This document shows positions 40,126 to 49,602 of a stretch of DNA of 51,557 nt, one piece after another. The DNA lies in assembly GCF_045223415.1 (NCBI RefSeq), contig NZ_JBEQZJ010000031.1, positions 1 to 51,557 on the forward strand, read 5' to 3'. Both the position numbers and the translations under genes were made by a program. This DNA comes from Hoskinsella mucinilytica. Lineage in GTDB: Bacteria; Bacillota_I; Bacilli_A; Erysipelotrichales; Erysipelotrichaceae. Below the pieces are notes generated by a model that was not told the DNA's origin, searched no databases, and was given only the letters and a program-made list of their open reading frames with translations. Each line of letters begins with the position of its first letter. The first letter of the stretch is position 1.

Positions 40126-40728
40126 CTATTTATTTAATTCTTCTTGCTGTTTCAGTAATTCATTTGCTTTTTCTTTATTTCTTGGTGAAGTCAAGGTATC
40201 ATCCACAGCTTTTTTATTGGATGCATTTTTGATTTTTTCTTTATAAATCTGATCATCTTCACTATGGGTATCATCTGGAATAAAGTTATATGCATGGATA
40301 TCTAAATCATACATTTTTGTTTCATTTTTATTCGTAAAATACGTTTCGATCGGTAAAATTGCATTTACTTTATCATACGCACTATTTAAGACATCTTCTA
40401 ATGCATCTTCACTGATATCATCTTTGGTATCCAAATTAATTCTCAATGTGGCACTGGTTAAATTAACCTCAACCTTTTCCACTTGATCAAATTTCATGGC
40501 ATCCTCAACCTGTTTCAACTGCTCTTGTGTAATAGCAGGGTTTAGGGAATTATCAAAACGAGTTCCTTCCACTGGCTTACCACTGTTTTCTTTTGCGCCT
40601 AGATATATATATACCAATAAAACTAGCGGAATCAATAAGACGATTACTGCAGTTGTATATAATATCTTACTAGAATTTTTCAGCTTAGTTTTCTGTTTTG
40701 AGCTTGCTTTTTTATTCTTTTTACTCAT
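40126..40728 (-). CDS. Unknown single-pass membrane protein of the gatCAB operon
   Basis: 200 residues from the ATG eight bases after GAGG. A very Lys-rich N-terminus, one membrane helix (about 24-45), then an outer domain of about 150 residues with alternating beta strands and acidic helices and a charged C-terminus. It lies 48 bases after gatB and before the rRNA methyltransferase. I recognise no family motif; the build suggests a membrane-anchored extracytoplasmic protein. Confidence 0.8.
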   Translation of the reverse strand: MSKKNKKASSKQKTKLKNSSKILYTTAVIVLLIPLVLLVYIYLGAKENSGKPVEGTRFDNSLNPAITQEQLKQVEDAMKFDQVEKVEVNLTSATLRINLDTKDDISEDALEDVLNSAYDKVNAILPIETYFTNKNETKMYDLDIHAYNFIPDDTHSEDDQIYKEKIKNASNKKAVDDTLTSPRNKEKANELLKQQEELNK

Positions 40729-40776
40729 GATTTTCACCTCAACACCTTTTATTGTACAAGAAAAAGGTTCATAATG

Positions 40777-42201
40777 CTATCTTTTTTTCAGTTCTTCCTG
40801 AATCATTTTATTTGTCATAGCTGGATTTGCTTGACCTTTGCTGGCTTTCATTACCTGACCGACTAGGAAACCAACAGCACGGTCTTTCCCATTTTTGAAG
40901 TCTTCAATGGATTGTGGGTTGTTATCTAACACTGTAGTTACGATAGATAATAGTTGGGATGTATCACTCATCTGTTTCATACCTTTTTCTTCAACTACCT
41001 GTTTTGGATCCTTACCCTTCATAATTTCTTCAAATACAACCTTTGCTTGTTTACCACTGATTTCACCGGCATTGACCATATCGATCATGGTAGCCAAATG
41101 TTTTGGATCACATGGATTTTCACTCAGTTTTAAGTTTGCTTTGTTCAGGGCTGCAATCATATCTACAATGACCCAGTTTGCAGCTTTTTTGTAATCTTTG
41201 GTATACTTACATACCAATTCAAAGAAATCCGCAAGATCTCTATTGTTTACCAATACACCTGCATCATAATCTTTCAAGCCTAATTCACTCATATAACGAG
41301 CTTTTCTTGCATCAGGCAATTCTTCCATATTCGCTTGAATTTCTTTGATCCAATCCTCACTCAAACGAATTGGGGTAATATTAGGTTCAGGGAAATATTT
41401 ATAATCCACATTTCCTTCTTTTTTACGCATCATCACAGTTGTTTTCTGTGTTTCGTCATATCGTCTTGTCGCTTGAACAACTGTTCCGCCACTTTCGATC
41501 ACTTCTTTTTGACGAGCTACTTCAGCATCAATGGCCTTTTGTACATTGCTGATGGAGTTTAGGTTTTTGATTTCTGTTCTTGTACCGAACACCTCACTGC
41601 CTTCTTCACGAATGGAAACATTCACATCACAACGCATGCTTCCTTCTTCCATCTTAACATCACTGACACCTAAATAAAATAATAACGTTCTTAGTTTCTC
41701 TACATAAGCTGCGGCTTCTTTTCCATTACGGATATCCGGTTCACTTACGATTTCCACTAATGGTGTTCCTGCACGATTAAAGTCAATCAATGTACCTGCA
41801 TCTGAATGGAATTGTTTTGCGGTATCTTCTTCCATATGGATACGATTGATACGAATTTCTTTACTACCCTGTTCTGTTTCAATGACGATGCTACCATTTC
41901 TTCCAATCGGATGAAATTGTTGTGTGATCTGATATCCTTTTGGTAAATCAGAATAATAATAATTCTTTCGATCAAACTTTACCAATGGATCGATCGTACA
42001 TTGTAGTGCAGTAGCCGCTTTTATCGCAAGACGTACTGCTTCCTTATTTACACAAGGAAGGGTTCCTGGATGTCCTAAATCTATTTCATTGACACATGTA
42101 TTTGCTGTTTCTCCAAAGGAAACAGGAGCACTGGAGAACATTTTGGTTTTGGTTTTTAATTCACAATGGATCTCAATTCCAATGACTGTTTCAAACTTCA
42201 T
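40777..42201 (-). CDS. gatB: Aspartyl/glutamyl-tRNA amidotransferase subunit B
   Basis: 474 residues. The N-terminal cradle carries VIGIEIHCELKTKTKMF, then PGTLPCVN and RKNYYYSDLPKGYQITQ; the C-terminal part has the helical and YqeY-like tail domains. GatB phosphorylates the misacylated Glu-tRNA(Gln) or Asp-tRNA(Asn) and hands it to the ammonia from GatA. The start overlaps the gatA stop as ATGA. Presence of gatCAB implies indirect Gln-tRNA synthesis. Confidence 0.98.
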   Translation of the reverse strand: MKFETVIGIEIHCELKTKTKMFSSAPVSFGETANTCVNEIDLGHPGTLPCVNKEAVRLAIKAATALQCTIDPLVKFDRKNYYYSDLPKGYQITQQFHPIGRNGSIVIETEQGSKEIRINRIHMEEDTAKQFHSDAGTLIDFNRAGTPLVEIVSEPDIRNGKEAAAYVEKLRTLLFYLGVSDVKMEEGSMRCDVNVSIREEGSEVFGTRTEIKNLNSISNVQKAIDAEVARQKEVIESGGTVVQATRRYDETQKTTVMMRKKEGNVDYKYFPEPNITPIRLSEDWIKEIQANMEELPDARKARYMSELGLKDYDAGVLVNNRDLADFFELVCKYTKDYKKAANWVIVDMIAALNKANLKLSENPCDPKHLATMIDMVNAGEISGKQAKVVFEEIMKGKDPKQVVEEKGMKQMSDTSQLLSIVTTVLDNNPQSIEDFKNGKDRAVGFLVGQVMKASKGQANPAMTNKMIQEELKKR

Positions 42202-43619
42202 TTTGACACCTCCACATCATTTCCTTTTAATCCGGTAATCTCTTCAATCGCCTTACCGATATTAAATAAGGTTTGTTCTTCAAAAGGTTTTGCTGTCATA
42301 TTGATACCGATCGGTAATCCATTCACAAAGCCGGTAGGCATCGTCATACTTGGATAACCACTAAAGTTACCAATTGCCATATAGTTTTCCGCAACCAAAG
42401 CATCACTATCTAAATGCTCTTCCTTGCTTTCTTGTGCAAGAGGCGCAACATCACTGCTGGCATTTGCGATAACAACATCATATTCCTGTAAACAATGTGC
42501 CAATTCTTCTACGATCAATCTTCTGACTTTTTGTGCCTTACGGAAAATCTTTTCTTGATTTTCCTCAAATAAAGAGAAGCTTCCGATAACAAAACGTTTT
42601 CTTACATAAGAACATAGACCTTTGGTACGAGAATTGATCATAACTTCTTCCACACTTGCTCCATCCTCTCTCATACCGAATCGGATACCATCCAAATTCG
42701 AATGATTTGCGGTAGCCTCTGCATTGGCAATGATATAGTATACCGGAAGAATGGCTTTCATTAGCTTATCATCAAAATGTACGACTTCCACGATAGCACC
42801 TTTTTCTTTCAAGGATTCCATCAAGGCATCGAAATTTGCTTTTACTTCAGGATTTGTAACTCCTTGTTGTACATTTTCTAAAATGGCAATCTTTTTACCT
42901 TTGATGTCGGCATTGATTTGAGAAGCATATGCTTCTACTTCTTGATAAGAGCTGGTCATATCACGATCATCTCTTCCTGCTAACACTTCTAATGCTTTGG
43001 CTGCATCTTCGATTGCAGTTGTAAAATAACCGACATGATCTAAACTTGATGCATAAGGAATGATACCATAACGTGAAATTCTTCCATAAGTGGGCTTCAT
43101 ACCGATAACACCATTAAAGGCAGCTGGCTTACGCACACTATCACCTGTATCAGTACCAATGGCAAATGGTACTGCACCGCTTGCTACTAAAACTGCACTA
43201 CCTCCTGAACTACCACCTGAAATACGATTGGTATCCCATGGATTATGAACCATACCTGTATATGCATTCTTATTTGTTCCACCCATACCAAGCTCATCCA
43301 TACTTGCCTTTGCAATGATAACAGCTCCTGCCGCTTTTAATTTATCCACGATAGCCGCATTGTATACCGGGATATAGTTATCTAAAATACGTGAACTTGC
43401 GGTTGTTTTGATTCCTAATGTATTCACATTGTCTTTTAAAACGATCGGCATACCGTAAAATGGAGCATTTGGATCGATGGAATCCAACGCTTTTAATTGC
43501 TCTTCCACATCACAGAAGGTTACTACCGCATTTAGCTTTTCCTGTAAACCTTTTGCCTTTTCCAAGGCTTCTTTTACTCTTGTTTCTACTTCTTTTTTCT
43601 CTATCATTTGAAAATCCAT
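42198..43619 (-). CDS. gatA: Aspartyl/glutamyl-tRNA amidotransferase subunit A
   Basis: 473 residues, amidase-signature family. Catalytic triad as Lys62 (LKDN), cis-Ser137 (SGGSSGGSA) and Ser161. The nucleophile segment is TGDSVRKPA, where most GatA proteins have TGGSxRxPA; the triad spacing of 75 and 24 is normal, so activity is expected. It releases ammonia from glutamine for the GatB site. The start is one base after the gatC stop. Confidence 0.98.
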   Translation of the reverse strand: MDFQMIEKKEVETRVKEALEKAKGLQEKLNAVVTFCDVEEQLKALDSIDPNAPFYGMPIVLKDNVNTLGIKTTASSRILDNYIPVYNAAIVDKLKAAGAVIIAKASMDELGMGGTNKNAYTGMVHNPWDTNRISGGSSGGSAVLVASGAVPFAIGTDTGDSVRKPAAFNGVIGMKPTYGRISRYGIIPYASSLDHVGYFTTAIEDAAKALEVLAGRDDRDMTSSYQEVEAYASQINADIKGKKIAILENVQQGVTNPEVKANFDALMESLKEKGAIVEVVHFDDKLMKAILPVYYIIANAEATANHSNLDGIRFGMREDGASVEEVMINSRTKGLCSYVRKRFVIGSFSLFEENQEKIFRKAQKVRRLIVEELAHCLQEYDVVIANASSDVAPLAQESKEEHLDSDALVAENYMAIGNFSGYPSMTMPTGFVNGLPIGINMTAKPFEEQTLFNIGKAIEEITGLKGNDVEVSK

Positions 43620-43620
43620 A

Positions 43621-43914
43621 TTACTTCACCACCTTTGGAACATGTACATGACCTGCACGTACGCTCGCTGCATTGCCCAATGCTTCTTCTTGGGTCAAAA
43701 CATTTTTTACTTCATCTTCTCTTAGAAAGAGCGTTTCTGCTTCGAATGGATAAATCATTTCTTCTACGTCATCTGTGTTGATCTCATCTAATACATCGAT
43801 CTGTTCCATCAAATCTTTAAATTCTTCCTGAAGCTCCTTTACCTCCTGCTCATTGACATCAAACATAATGTCATGGGCAAGTCTTTCAAAATACGCTTTA
43901 TCAAAAGTCTCCAT
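43621..43914 (-). CDS. gatC: Aspartyl/glutamyl-tRNA amidotransferase subunit C
   Basis: 97 residues, usual length. N-terminal helices with the YFERLAHDIMFDV pattern and the C-terminal extended LREDEV segment that wraps around GatA and GatB. It stabilises the complex. Located 19 bases after camS and immediately before gatA. Confidence 0.95.
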   Translation of the reverse strand: METFDKAYFERLAHDIMFDVNEQEVKELQEEFKDLMEQIDVLDEINTDDVEEMIYPFEAETLFLREDEVKNVLTQEEALGNAASVRAGHVHVPKVVK

Positions 43915-43933
43915 AAGTTCCTCCTTATCACCT

Positions 43934-45028
43934 TTATATATATATCGTTGTTGTTTTGCTGCTTCCCTTAACTCGCTCGATCACTGCATAATGCGTATCA
44001 TCACAGCTGATATCTACTGTAATTCGATAATCGGTTGAAGTAAACAACGATAAATTTTCATTTAGAATTTGAACGATTGCATTCATCTCTGCACCTGTTT
44101 TCGCATGTGCAACTACTTTGATCTTTAATTCCGTTAAATGCTCATCTTGAAATCTTCCGGTTCCGATCATTGAATTATTTTCCCACAAGCCCAATTCATC
44201 TAATTGATTGCGATATTGTGTAAATGCCGTATTGACACCTTCATCGGCTTTACCGCTAACATTTGTGGGAAATAACACCCATTTATCTTCAATTGATGAA
44301 AGACTTACGGTTCTAGATTCACAATATGCCTGTTGGATAAAGTGTCCCGGAACACCATCTTGATCACTTGAGATATCAAAAACAGTTAAATAAATCGGTA
44401 GATTTTTTACCTGTGGATAAGTATCTCGTAAATATTCTATCAGTTTTTGAGAATTGACGTTCAAATAGCTATTTAATGCTGTTTCATCAATGGTATGCTG
44501 AACTTCATCTTTGGTGATCTTGCTTCTGATCACCATACTGACAGACAAGCCTTTTAATTCTTCCCCTTGATACCAATCAAGTTCAAATACATCCAACAAC
44601 AAACGAGGTCCGCTTAATTCATTTGAGGTACCATTCACTTTTGTCTGAAACACAGCTTCTGCTGATGGATTTAACCCATTGGGATTGGTTTCACTGGCAC
44701 TTCCCAAAAGGGTGGTATTCAATGCATTATAATCAAGGAATTGACTTTCTCGATATGCATAAGTCTTGGGGGAAAAATGTTCCTTGCTAAGCTCCATCAA
44801 CCCATTACTGATCGCTACCGTATCATTTAGATTGTCTACCTGCCCGGCATGCATGTATCTGGCATCGCTCACGTTGAAAGGCAATAATGCTGAGTAATCA
44901 TCTTCATTAATTGCCTGTGTCTCTTTCGTGTTATCTGTCTTTTTATTATCATCTTGCTTATTGTTACAGCCACTCAAAGCAAATACCAACAGCAACATGA
45001 TGATACTAGCGTTTCTCCACTTCTTCAT
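43934..45028 (-). CDS. camS: CamS-family lipoprotein
   Basis: 364 residues. Lipoprotein signal with lipobox ALSGC (Cys near 21), a Asn/Lys/Asp-rich linker, then the CamS domain. In staphylococci and enterococci the signal peptide of CamS family members yields a sex-pheromone-like peptide; the function of the mature lipoprotein is unclear. The place between ligA and gatCAB is the conserved one in Firmicutes. The start overlaps the ligA stop by one base (TGATG). Confidence 0.93.
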   Translation of the reverse strand: MKKWRNASIIMLLLVFALSGCNNKQDDNKKTDNTKETQAINEDDYSALLPFNVSDARYMHAGQVDNLNDTVAISNGLMELSKEHFSPKTYAYRESQFLDYNALNTTLLGSASETNPNGLNPSAEAVFQTKVNGTSNELSGPRLLLDVFELDWYQGEELKGLSVSMVIRSKITKDEVQHTIDETALNSYLNVNSQKLIEYLRDTYPQVKNLPIYLTVFDISSDQDGVPGHFIQQAYCESRTVSLSSIEDKWVLFPTNVSGKADEGVNTAFTQYRNQLDELGLWENNSMIGTGRFQDEHLTELKIKVVAHAKTGAEMNAIVQILNENLSLFTSTDYRITVDISCDDTHYAVIERVKGSSKTTTIYI

Positions 45029-47007
45029 CAGCTCACCTCTTCCATAAAGGTTTCCTCATCCATTGTCGCAACTCCCAAATCATTGGCTTTGGTAAGCTTA
45101 CTACCGGCAGCCTCGCCATAGATCACATAATCTGTTTTCTTAGACACCGAACCACTGACATTTGCACCCAAACCTTCTAATATTGCTTTGGCTTCATTTC
45201 TGCTCATCCTTTGTAAGGTTCCGGTCAAAACCACCGTTTTTCCGGTAAAGATACTTTCCTTGATTTCTTCTGGATCACTATCCATCCTTAACCCATAAGC
45301 CTTCAGATGATAAATCAATTCTATATTCTTAGGTTCATGGAAAAAGGCAATGATACTGGTTGCAGTAATGGTTCCGATATCCTTAATGGCAGTTAATTCC
45401 TCATGACTTGCTTTCATCAACGCATCCATGGTCAAGAAGCGTTTCGCTAAGATCTTAGCGGCTTTTTTTCCTACCTGACGAATGCCTAGTCCGAAGATCA
45501 GATCTTCAAGCGGGTTTTGTTTACTATCATCAATGGCATCTAACATTTTCTGCGTGCTCTTTTCTTTGAATCCTTCAAAGCCTAAGATTTCTTCCTTATG
45601 TTCTTTCAAACGATAAATATCTTCTACCGAATTCAATAAGCCTTTGCCATGAAAGAATTCCACCTTTTTATCTCCAAGTGTATCGATATCCATTGCATCA
45701 CGACTGGCAAAATGAATGATGCTTTCCACTACCCTTGCAGGACAATCTTGGTTGATACAATAATGGGCAGCTTCATCCGGAAGTCTTACCAATTCACTAC
45801 CGCAAATCGGACACTCTTTTGGAAAATGATAGGTTCCTTGAGTCCCATCTCGTCGTTCAATCAAAGCTCGCACAACTTCAGGTATGATATCGCCTGCTTT
45901 TCTAACCACAACATCATCATTGATTCTTACATCTTTTTCCTTGATCATATCTTCATTATGAAGGGTTGCGGCACTTACGGTTGTTCCTGCGACACGAACC
46001 GGTTCTAAAACCGCATTAGGTGTAACCTTTCCTGTTCTTCCAACACTAAGCGTGATATCCAATAACTTCGTAATCACTTCCTCAGCCGGAAATTTATAAG
46101 CAATTGCCCATCTCGGCACCTTGATCGTTGTACCAAGTCGTTGTTGTGCATCTAAAGAATCAACCTTAATGACAATGCCATCGATCGCATAAGGAAGCTG
46201 TTCTCTTTGTTCTGTAATTTCTTCGATAAAGCTCCATACCTCATCAATGCTTTCACATAGCTTACGTAATGGGTTCACACGCAAATGCATGTCTTCCATT
46301 TTTTCTAATGCCTCTTCATGTCCATGGATATCAAAATCTTGTGCATTGACAAAATAATACCAAAAAGCATCTAATTTGCGACTGGCGGCAACTTTACTAT
46401 CCAATTGTCGAATAGAACCTGCGGCAGCATTTCTTGGATTCGCAAACAACTCTTCCCCTTTTTCTGCACGTTGTTCATTCAACATCTGAAAGGAAGCATT
46501 GGGCATATAAACCTCTCCACGCACCTCTACTTCATCCATCAAAGGAATATGCATGGGAATACTTGCAATGGTACGAACATTATGTGTCACATCTTCTCCA
46601 ACCACGCCATCTCCTCGAGTGAGCGCTTGTACAAAAGTTCCATTACGATAAATGAGTGACATCGCAAGTCCATCTATTTTCAATTCCACAACATAACGAG
46701 CTTGTGGTTCTACTTCTCTTACACGATCATCAAATGCTTTTAGATCCTCATAGTTGAATGCATTTCCTAAAGAAAGCATGGCACGTTGATGTTCAACCTT
46801 AGTAAAAGCATCCAAAACAACACCACCGACACGTTGCGTGATAGAATTAGGATCTCTATATTCCGGAAACTGTTCTTCTAAGGATACAAGCTCTTGATAA
46901 TAGCGATCATATTCCTGATCCGAAGCCGTTGGTTGATCTAATACATAATACTCATAAGAAAGCCGATCTAAGATACGGCGTAATTCCAATATTCTTTGCT
47001 GACTCAT
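45028..47007 (-). CDS. ligA: NAD-dependent DNA ligase
   Basis: 659 residues, full length. Adenylation Lys110 in ELKIDGLAM, an OB fold, the four-Cys zinc finger (CPICG and later CINQDCPA), helix-hairpin-helix repeats (GLGIRQVGKKAA, IKDIGTITATSI) and a C-terminal BRCT domain (FTGKTVVLTGTL). It seals nicks in replication and repair. Nine bases separate it from pcrA. Confidence 0.98.
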   Translation of the reverse strand: MSQQRILELRRILDRLSYEYYVLDQPTASDQEYDRYYQELVSLEEQFPEYRDPNSITQRVGGVVLDAFTKVEHQRAMLSLGNAFNYEDLKAFDDRVREVEPQARYVVELKIDGLAMSLIYRNGTFVQALTRGDGVVGEDVTHNVRTIASIPMHIPLMDEVEVRGEVYMPNASFQMLNEQRAEKGEELFANPRNAAAGSIRQLDSKVAASRKLDAFWYYFVNAQDFDIHGHEEALEKMEDMHLRVNPLRKLCESIDEVWSFIEEITEQREQLPYAIDGIVIKVDSLDAQQRLGTTIKVPRWAIAYKFPAEEVITKLLDITLSVGRTGKVTPNAVLEPVRVAGTTVSAATLHNEDMIKEKDVRINDDVVVRKAGDIIPEVVRALIERRDGTQGTYHFPKECPICGSELVRLPDEAAHYCINQDCPARVVESIIHFASRDAMDIDTLGDKKVEFFHGKGLLNSVEDIYRLKEHKEEILGFEGFKEKSTQKMLDAIDDSKQNPLEDLIFGLGIRQVGKKAAKILAKRFLTMDALMKASHEELTAIKDIGTITATSIIAFFHEPKNIELIYHLKAYGLRMDSDPEEIKESIFTGKTVVLTGTLQRMSRNEAKAILEGLGANVSGSVSKKTDYVIYGEAAGSKLTKANDLGVATMDEETFMEEVS

Positions 47008-47016
47008 AGAAACCTC

Positions 47017-49287
47017 CTATTTTTTTGTAAGAGATGGATGAGTTGCCATAATCTTTCGGATACCGAATTTTTGATCAAAAGCAATGACAGCTAGCTCACC
47101 TTCCAGTTTGATCACGACACCATCTCCAAAGGATACGTGATTAACCAGATCTCCTTTTCTTATCTTACCCTTTTTCTTCGGTTTATCTACAGGTTTTTCT
47201 ATACTTGTAGCAAGTTTTTGCGGTGCTTCTTGCACCATATCATCTAAGTGTGCTTCCTCTCGTCTAGAAAAGGAAGGTGCTCTTCGTGATTGCATAGATA
47301 GAAAATCCGCACCTGAAAAGGCATCGATATCAGAGGAGAACGTATTTTTTGGTTTCGCACCAACATCTTCTAAATACTCCTCAGGTATTTCCGCAATGAA
47401 TCTTGAAGTTGTCTTAACTTTATCCAGAATATAACTATATCCATAAGAATCACTTAAAAACAATTGCTTCTTTGCTCTGGTAAAAGCAACATAGGCAAGA
47501 CGTCGCTCTTCTTCCAACGCCTCTTGACCGCCTTCACCGACACTTTTTTCATTCGGGAAAATACCTTCACACAAACTATATACAAACACATGGTCAAATT
47601 CCAGACCCTTTGCGGCATGAATGGTCATCAATTGTACAAATTCGCCACGATCACTTTCTTCTTTATCTGTATATAAGGATATCTCTTGCAGGTAATCATT
47701 TAAGCTTCCCTCCGGATTTTTTTCTACATAATCTGCGATATCATTGATCAATTCCTTGATATTTTCCAATCGCTCGATTTCTTTATCCTCTCTTAACATA
47801 TGTAGATAGCCACTTTCTTCTAATACACGTTCCATCAATTGATCGATACTGATGGTATCAAGTAAGCTACGACACTCTTCTATCACACGCACAAACTCCA
47901 AAATACTTGCTCTGGCTTTTCCTTTACCGATCTCATAATGCTTCAAAACTTCATACATATTCGTATCATCATGTTGACTCTGCGTTTCTATCAATTCCAA
48001 CGTCTTTGCCCCGATTCCTCGTTTCGGAGAATTGATGACTCTTTTTACCGCAAGGTTTTTAAACATTTCCTTTGGATCTTCTTCATTTGCCGGCGCAAGC
48101 AATCTTAAATAACTCAATGCATCCTTGATTTCCGCACGATCATAGAATCTTACGCCTCCATAAATACGATATGGTATATGTGCATCCAATAACGCTTTTT
48201 CCAATCCTCTAGATAAATAGTTGCTACGGTATAATATCGCAATATCTCTGTAATGGATATGTGCATGATGTAATGTTTTGATTTTACCCGCTACCCAAAC
48301 AGGTTCATTATCCCCATCCATTGCAGTAAAATGAATGATACGACTATCCCCCTCTATTTCCGTAAACAAGTCCTTATCAATACGATTGCGATTGTTTTTG
48401 ATCAATGCGTTCGCTCCATTTAGGATTTGCTGCGTGCTACGATAATTCTGATTTAAAATAACCGTTTTAGAATCTGGAAAATCCTTTTCAAAATTCATGA
48501 TGATATCAACCTGTGCTCCACGCCATGTATAAATGGTCTGATCAGGATCTCCTACCACACATAAATAAGAATCATCTCCTACGATTTTCTTTATGATTGC
48601 ATATTGTAGATTATCGACATCCTGAAACTCATCTACATGAACATAGCGAAATCTTCTTTGCCATTTTGCTCTTACCTCATCAAATTGATCTAAAATATGA
48701 TAAGCAAAAATCAACAGGTCATCAAAATCCAAGGCATACATTTCTTGTAGACGTTTCTGATAAAAAGCATAGATATCTGCCTTTATCTGTTCTCCTGCCC
48801 ATGGCCCAGCATTCATTTTTGCTACATTAGGATCGATAAAATTCGTTTTATTGCCACTGATATAAGACAATACTCCATTATAGCTATAAGACTTTACATC
48901 AACTTGTAGTTGCTTATATGCATCTTTTAATATACTTTTCTGATCATCGCTATCTAAAATGGTAAAATTTCTGGGATAGCCTAATTCCAAAATATCCTCT
49001 CTCAACAAACGTACACAAAAAGAATGAATCGTTGAGATCTGTACCGCATGTGCAACATCGCCCAAGATGTTTTCCACACGCTCTTTCATCTCTTTTGCGG
49101 CCTTATTGGTAAACGTAATGGCTAAGATCTTATTCGGATAAACATGTTGCTCATCGATCAGATAAGCGATTCTGGTCGTCACGACTCTGGTCTTACCGCT
49201 TCCTGCCCCTGCAATGATACGCAGATGATGATCGACACATCTCACTGCCTCTGCTTGTTTTTCATTTAATTGATCTAATAACGACAC
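47017..49287 (-). CDS. pcrA: UvrD/PcrA-type 3'-5' DNA helicase
   Basis: 756 residues from a GTG preceded by GAGGTGATTTT. Walker A GAGSGKT (27-33), Walker B VDEFQD, QNYRSTQ, TIHAAKGLEFDHVF and VAFTRAKKQLFL are the superfamily I helicase motifs. The C-terminal Tudor-like domain (GDLVNHVSFGDGVV) contacts RNA polymerase in PcrA. Works in repair, rolling-circle replication and clearing RecA. First gene of the operon. Confidence 0.97.
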   Translation of the reverse strand: MSLLDQLNEKQAEAVRCVDHHLRIIAGAGSGKTRVVTTRIAYLIDEQHVYPNKILAITFTNKAAKEMKERVENILGDVAHAVQISTIHSFCVRLLREDILELGYPRNFTILDSDDQKSILKDAYKQLQVDVKSYSYNGVLSYISGNKTNFIDPNVAKMNAGPWAGEQIKADIYAFYQKRLQEMYALDFDDLLIFAYHILDQFDEVRAKWQRRFRYVHVDEFQDVDNLQYAIIKKIVGDDSYLCVVGDPDQTIYTWRGAQVDIIMNFEKDFPDSKTVILNQNYRSTQQILNGANALIKNNRNRIDKDLFTEIEGDSRIIHFTAMDGDNEPVWVAGKIKTLHHAHIHYRDIAILYRSNYLSRGLEKALLDAHIPYRIYGGVRFYDRAEIKDALSYLRLLAPANEEDPKEMFKNLAVKRVINSPKRGIGAKTLELIETQSQHDDTNMYEVLKHYEIGKGKARASILEFVRVIEECRSLLDTISIDQLMERVLEESGYLHMLREDKEIERLENIKELINDIADYVEKNPEGSLNDYLQEISLYTDKEESDRGEFVQLMTIHAAKGLEFDHVFVYSLCEGIFPNEKSVGEGGQEALEEERRLAYVAFTRAKKQLFLSDSYGYSYILDKVKTTSRFIAEIPEEYLEDVGAKPKNTFSSDIDAFSGADFLSMQSRRAPSFSRREEAHLDDMVQEAPQKLATSIEKPVDKPKKKGKIRKGDLVNHVSFGDGVVIKLEGELAVIAFDQKFGIRKIMATHPSLTKK

Positions 49288-49305
49288 AAAATCACCTCTT
49301 GCAAT

Positions 49306-49314
49306 AGTATATCA
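49306..49314 (-). promoter_or_regulatory. Extended -10 promoter of the pcrA operon
   Basis: Minus strand TGATATACT (TATACT 49306-49311 with TGn). No convincing -35 box at 16-18 bases. Confidence 0.5.
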
Positions 49315-49507
49315 TAAACCACTTTAAATCTCTATGCAAATGAAAGATTGTAAGGTAATTTTAAGTAGATGATTTTTGCTTGACCCTTACTGTATTTTCA
49401 CCCATCTTTTTTTGGATAGGACGAAAAGTATGATTTCATTGATTTTTGATAAATGAGAGTGTGTTTTATTTTTTTGACTACCCAATGTTATCCATTTCAT
49501 AATAAGG

Positions 49508-49578
49508 ATATTTCGCTTACTTTCTTACGAAATATTCATAAAAAATTCATAGTATTTTAAAAGGAAGTATACTATAAT
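49508..49578 (+). promoter_or_regulatory. LCP gene promoter region with an inverted repeat
   Basis: TATAAT at 49573-49578 without a good -35 box. Upstream is the inverted repeat ATATTTCG (49508-49515) / CGAAATAT (49528-49535) with a 12-base spacer, a possible activator site. The rest of the intergenic stretch 49312-49507 shows nothing else I can name. Confidence 0.4.
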
Positions 49579-49602
49579 TGAAAAGGTTGAGGTGTATAAA
49601 AT

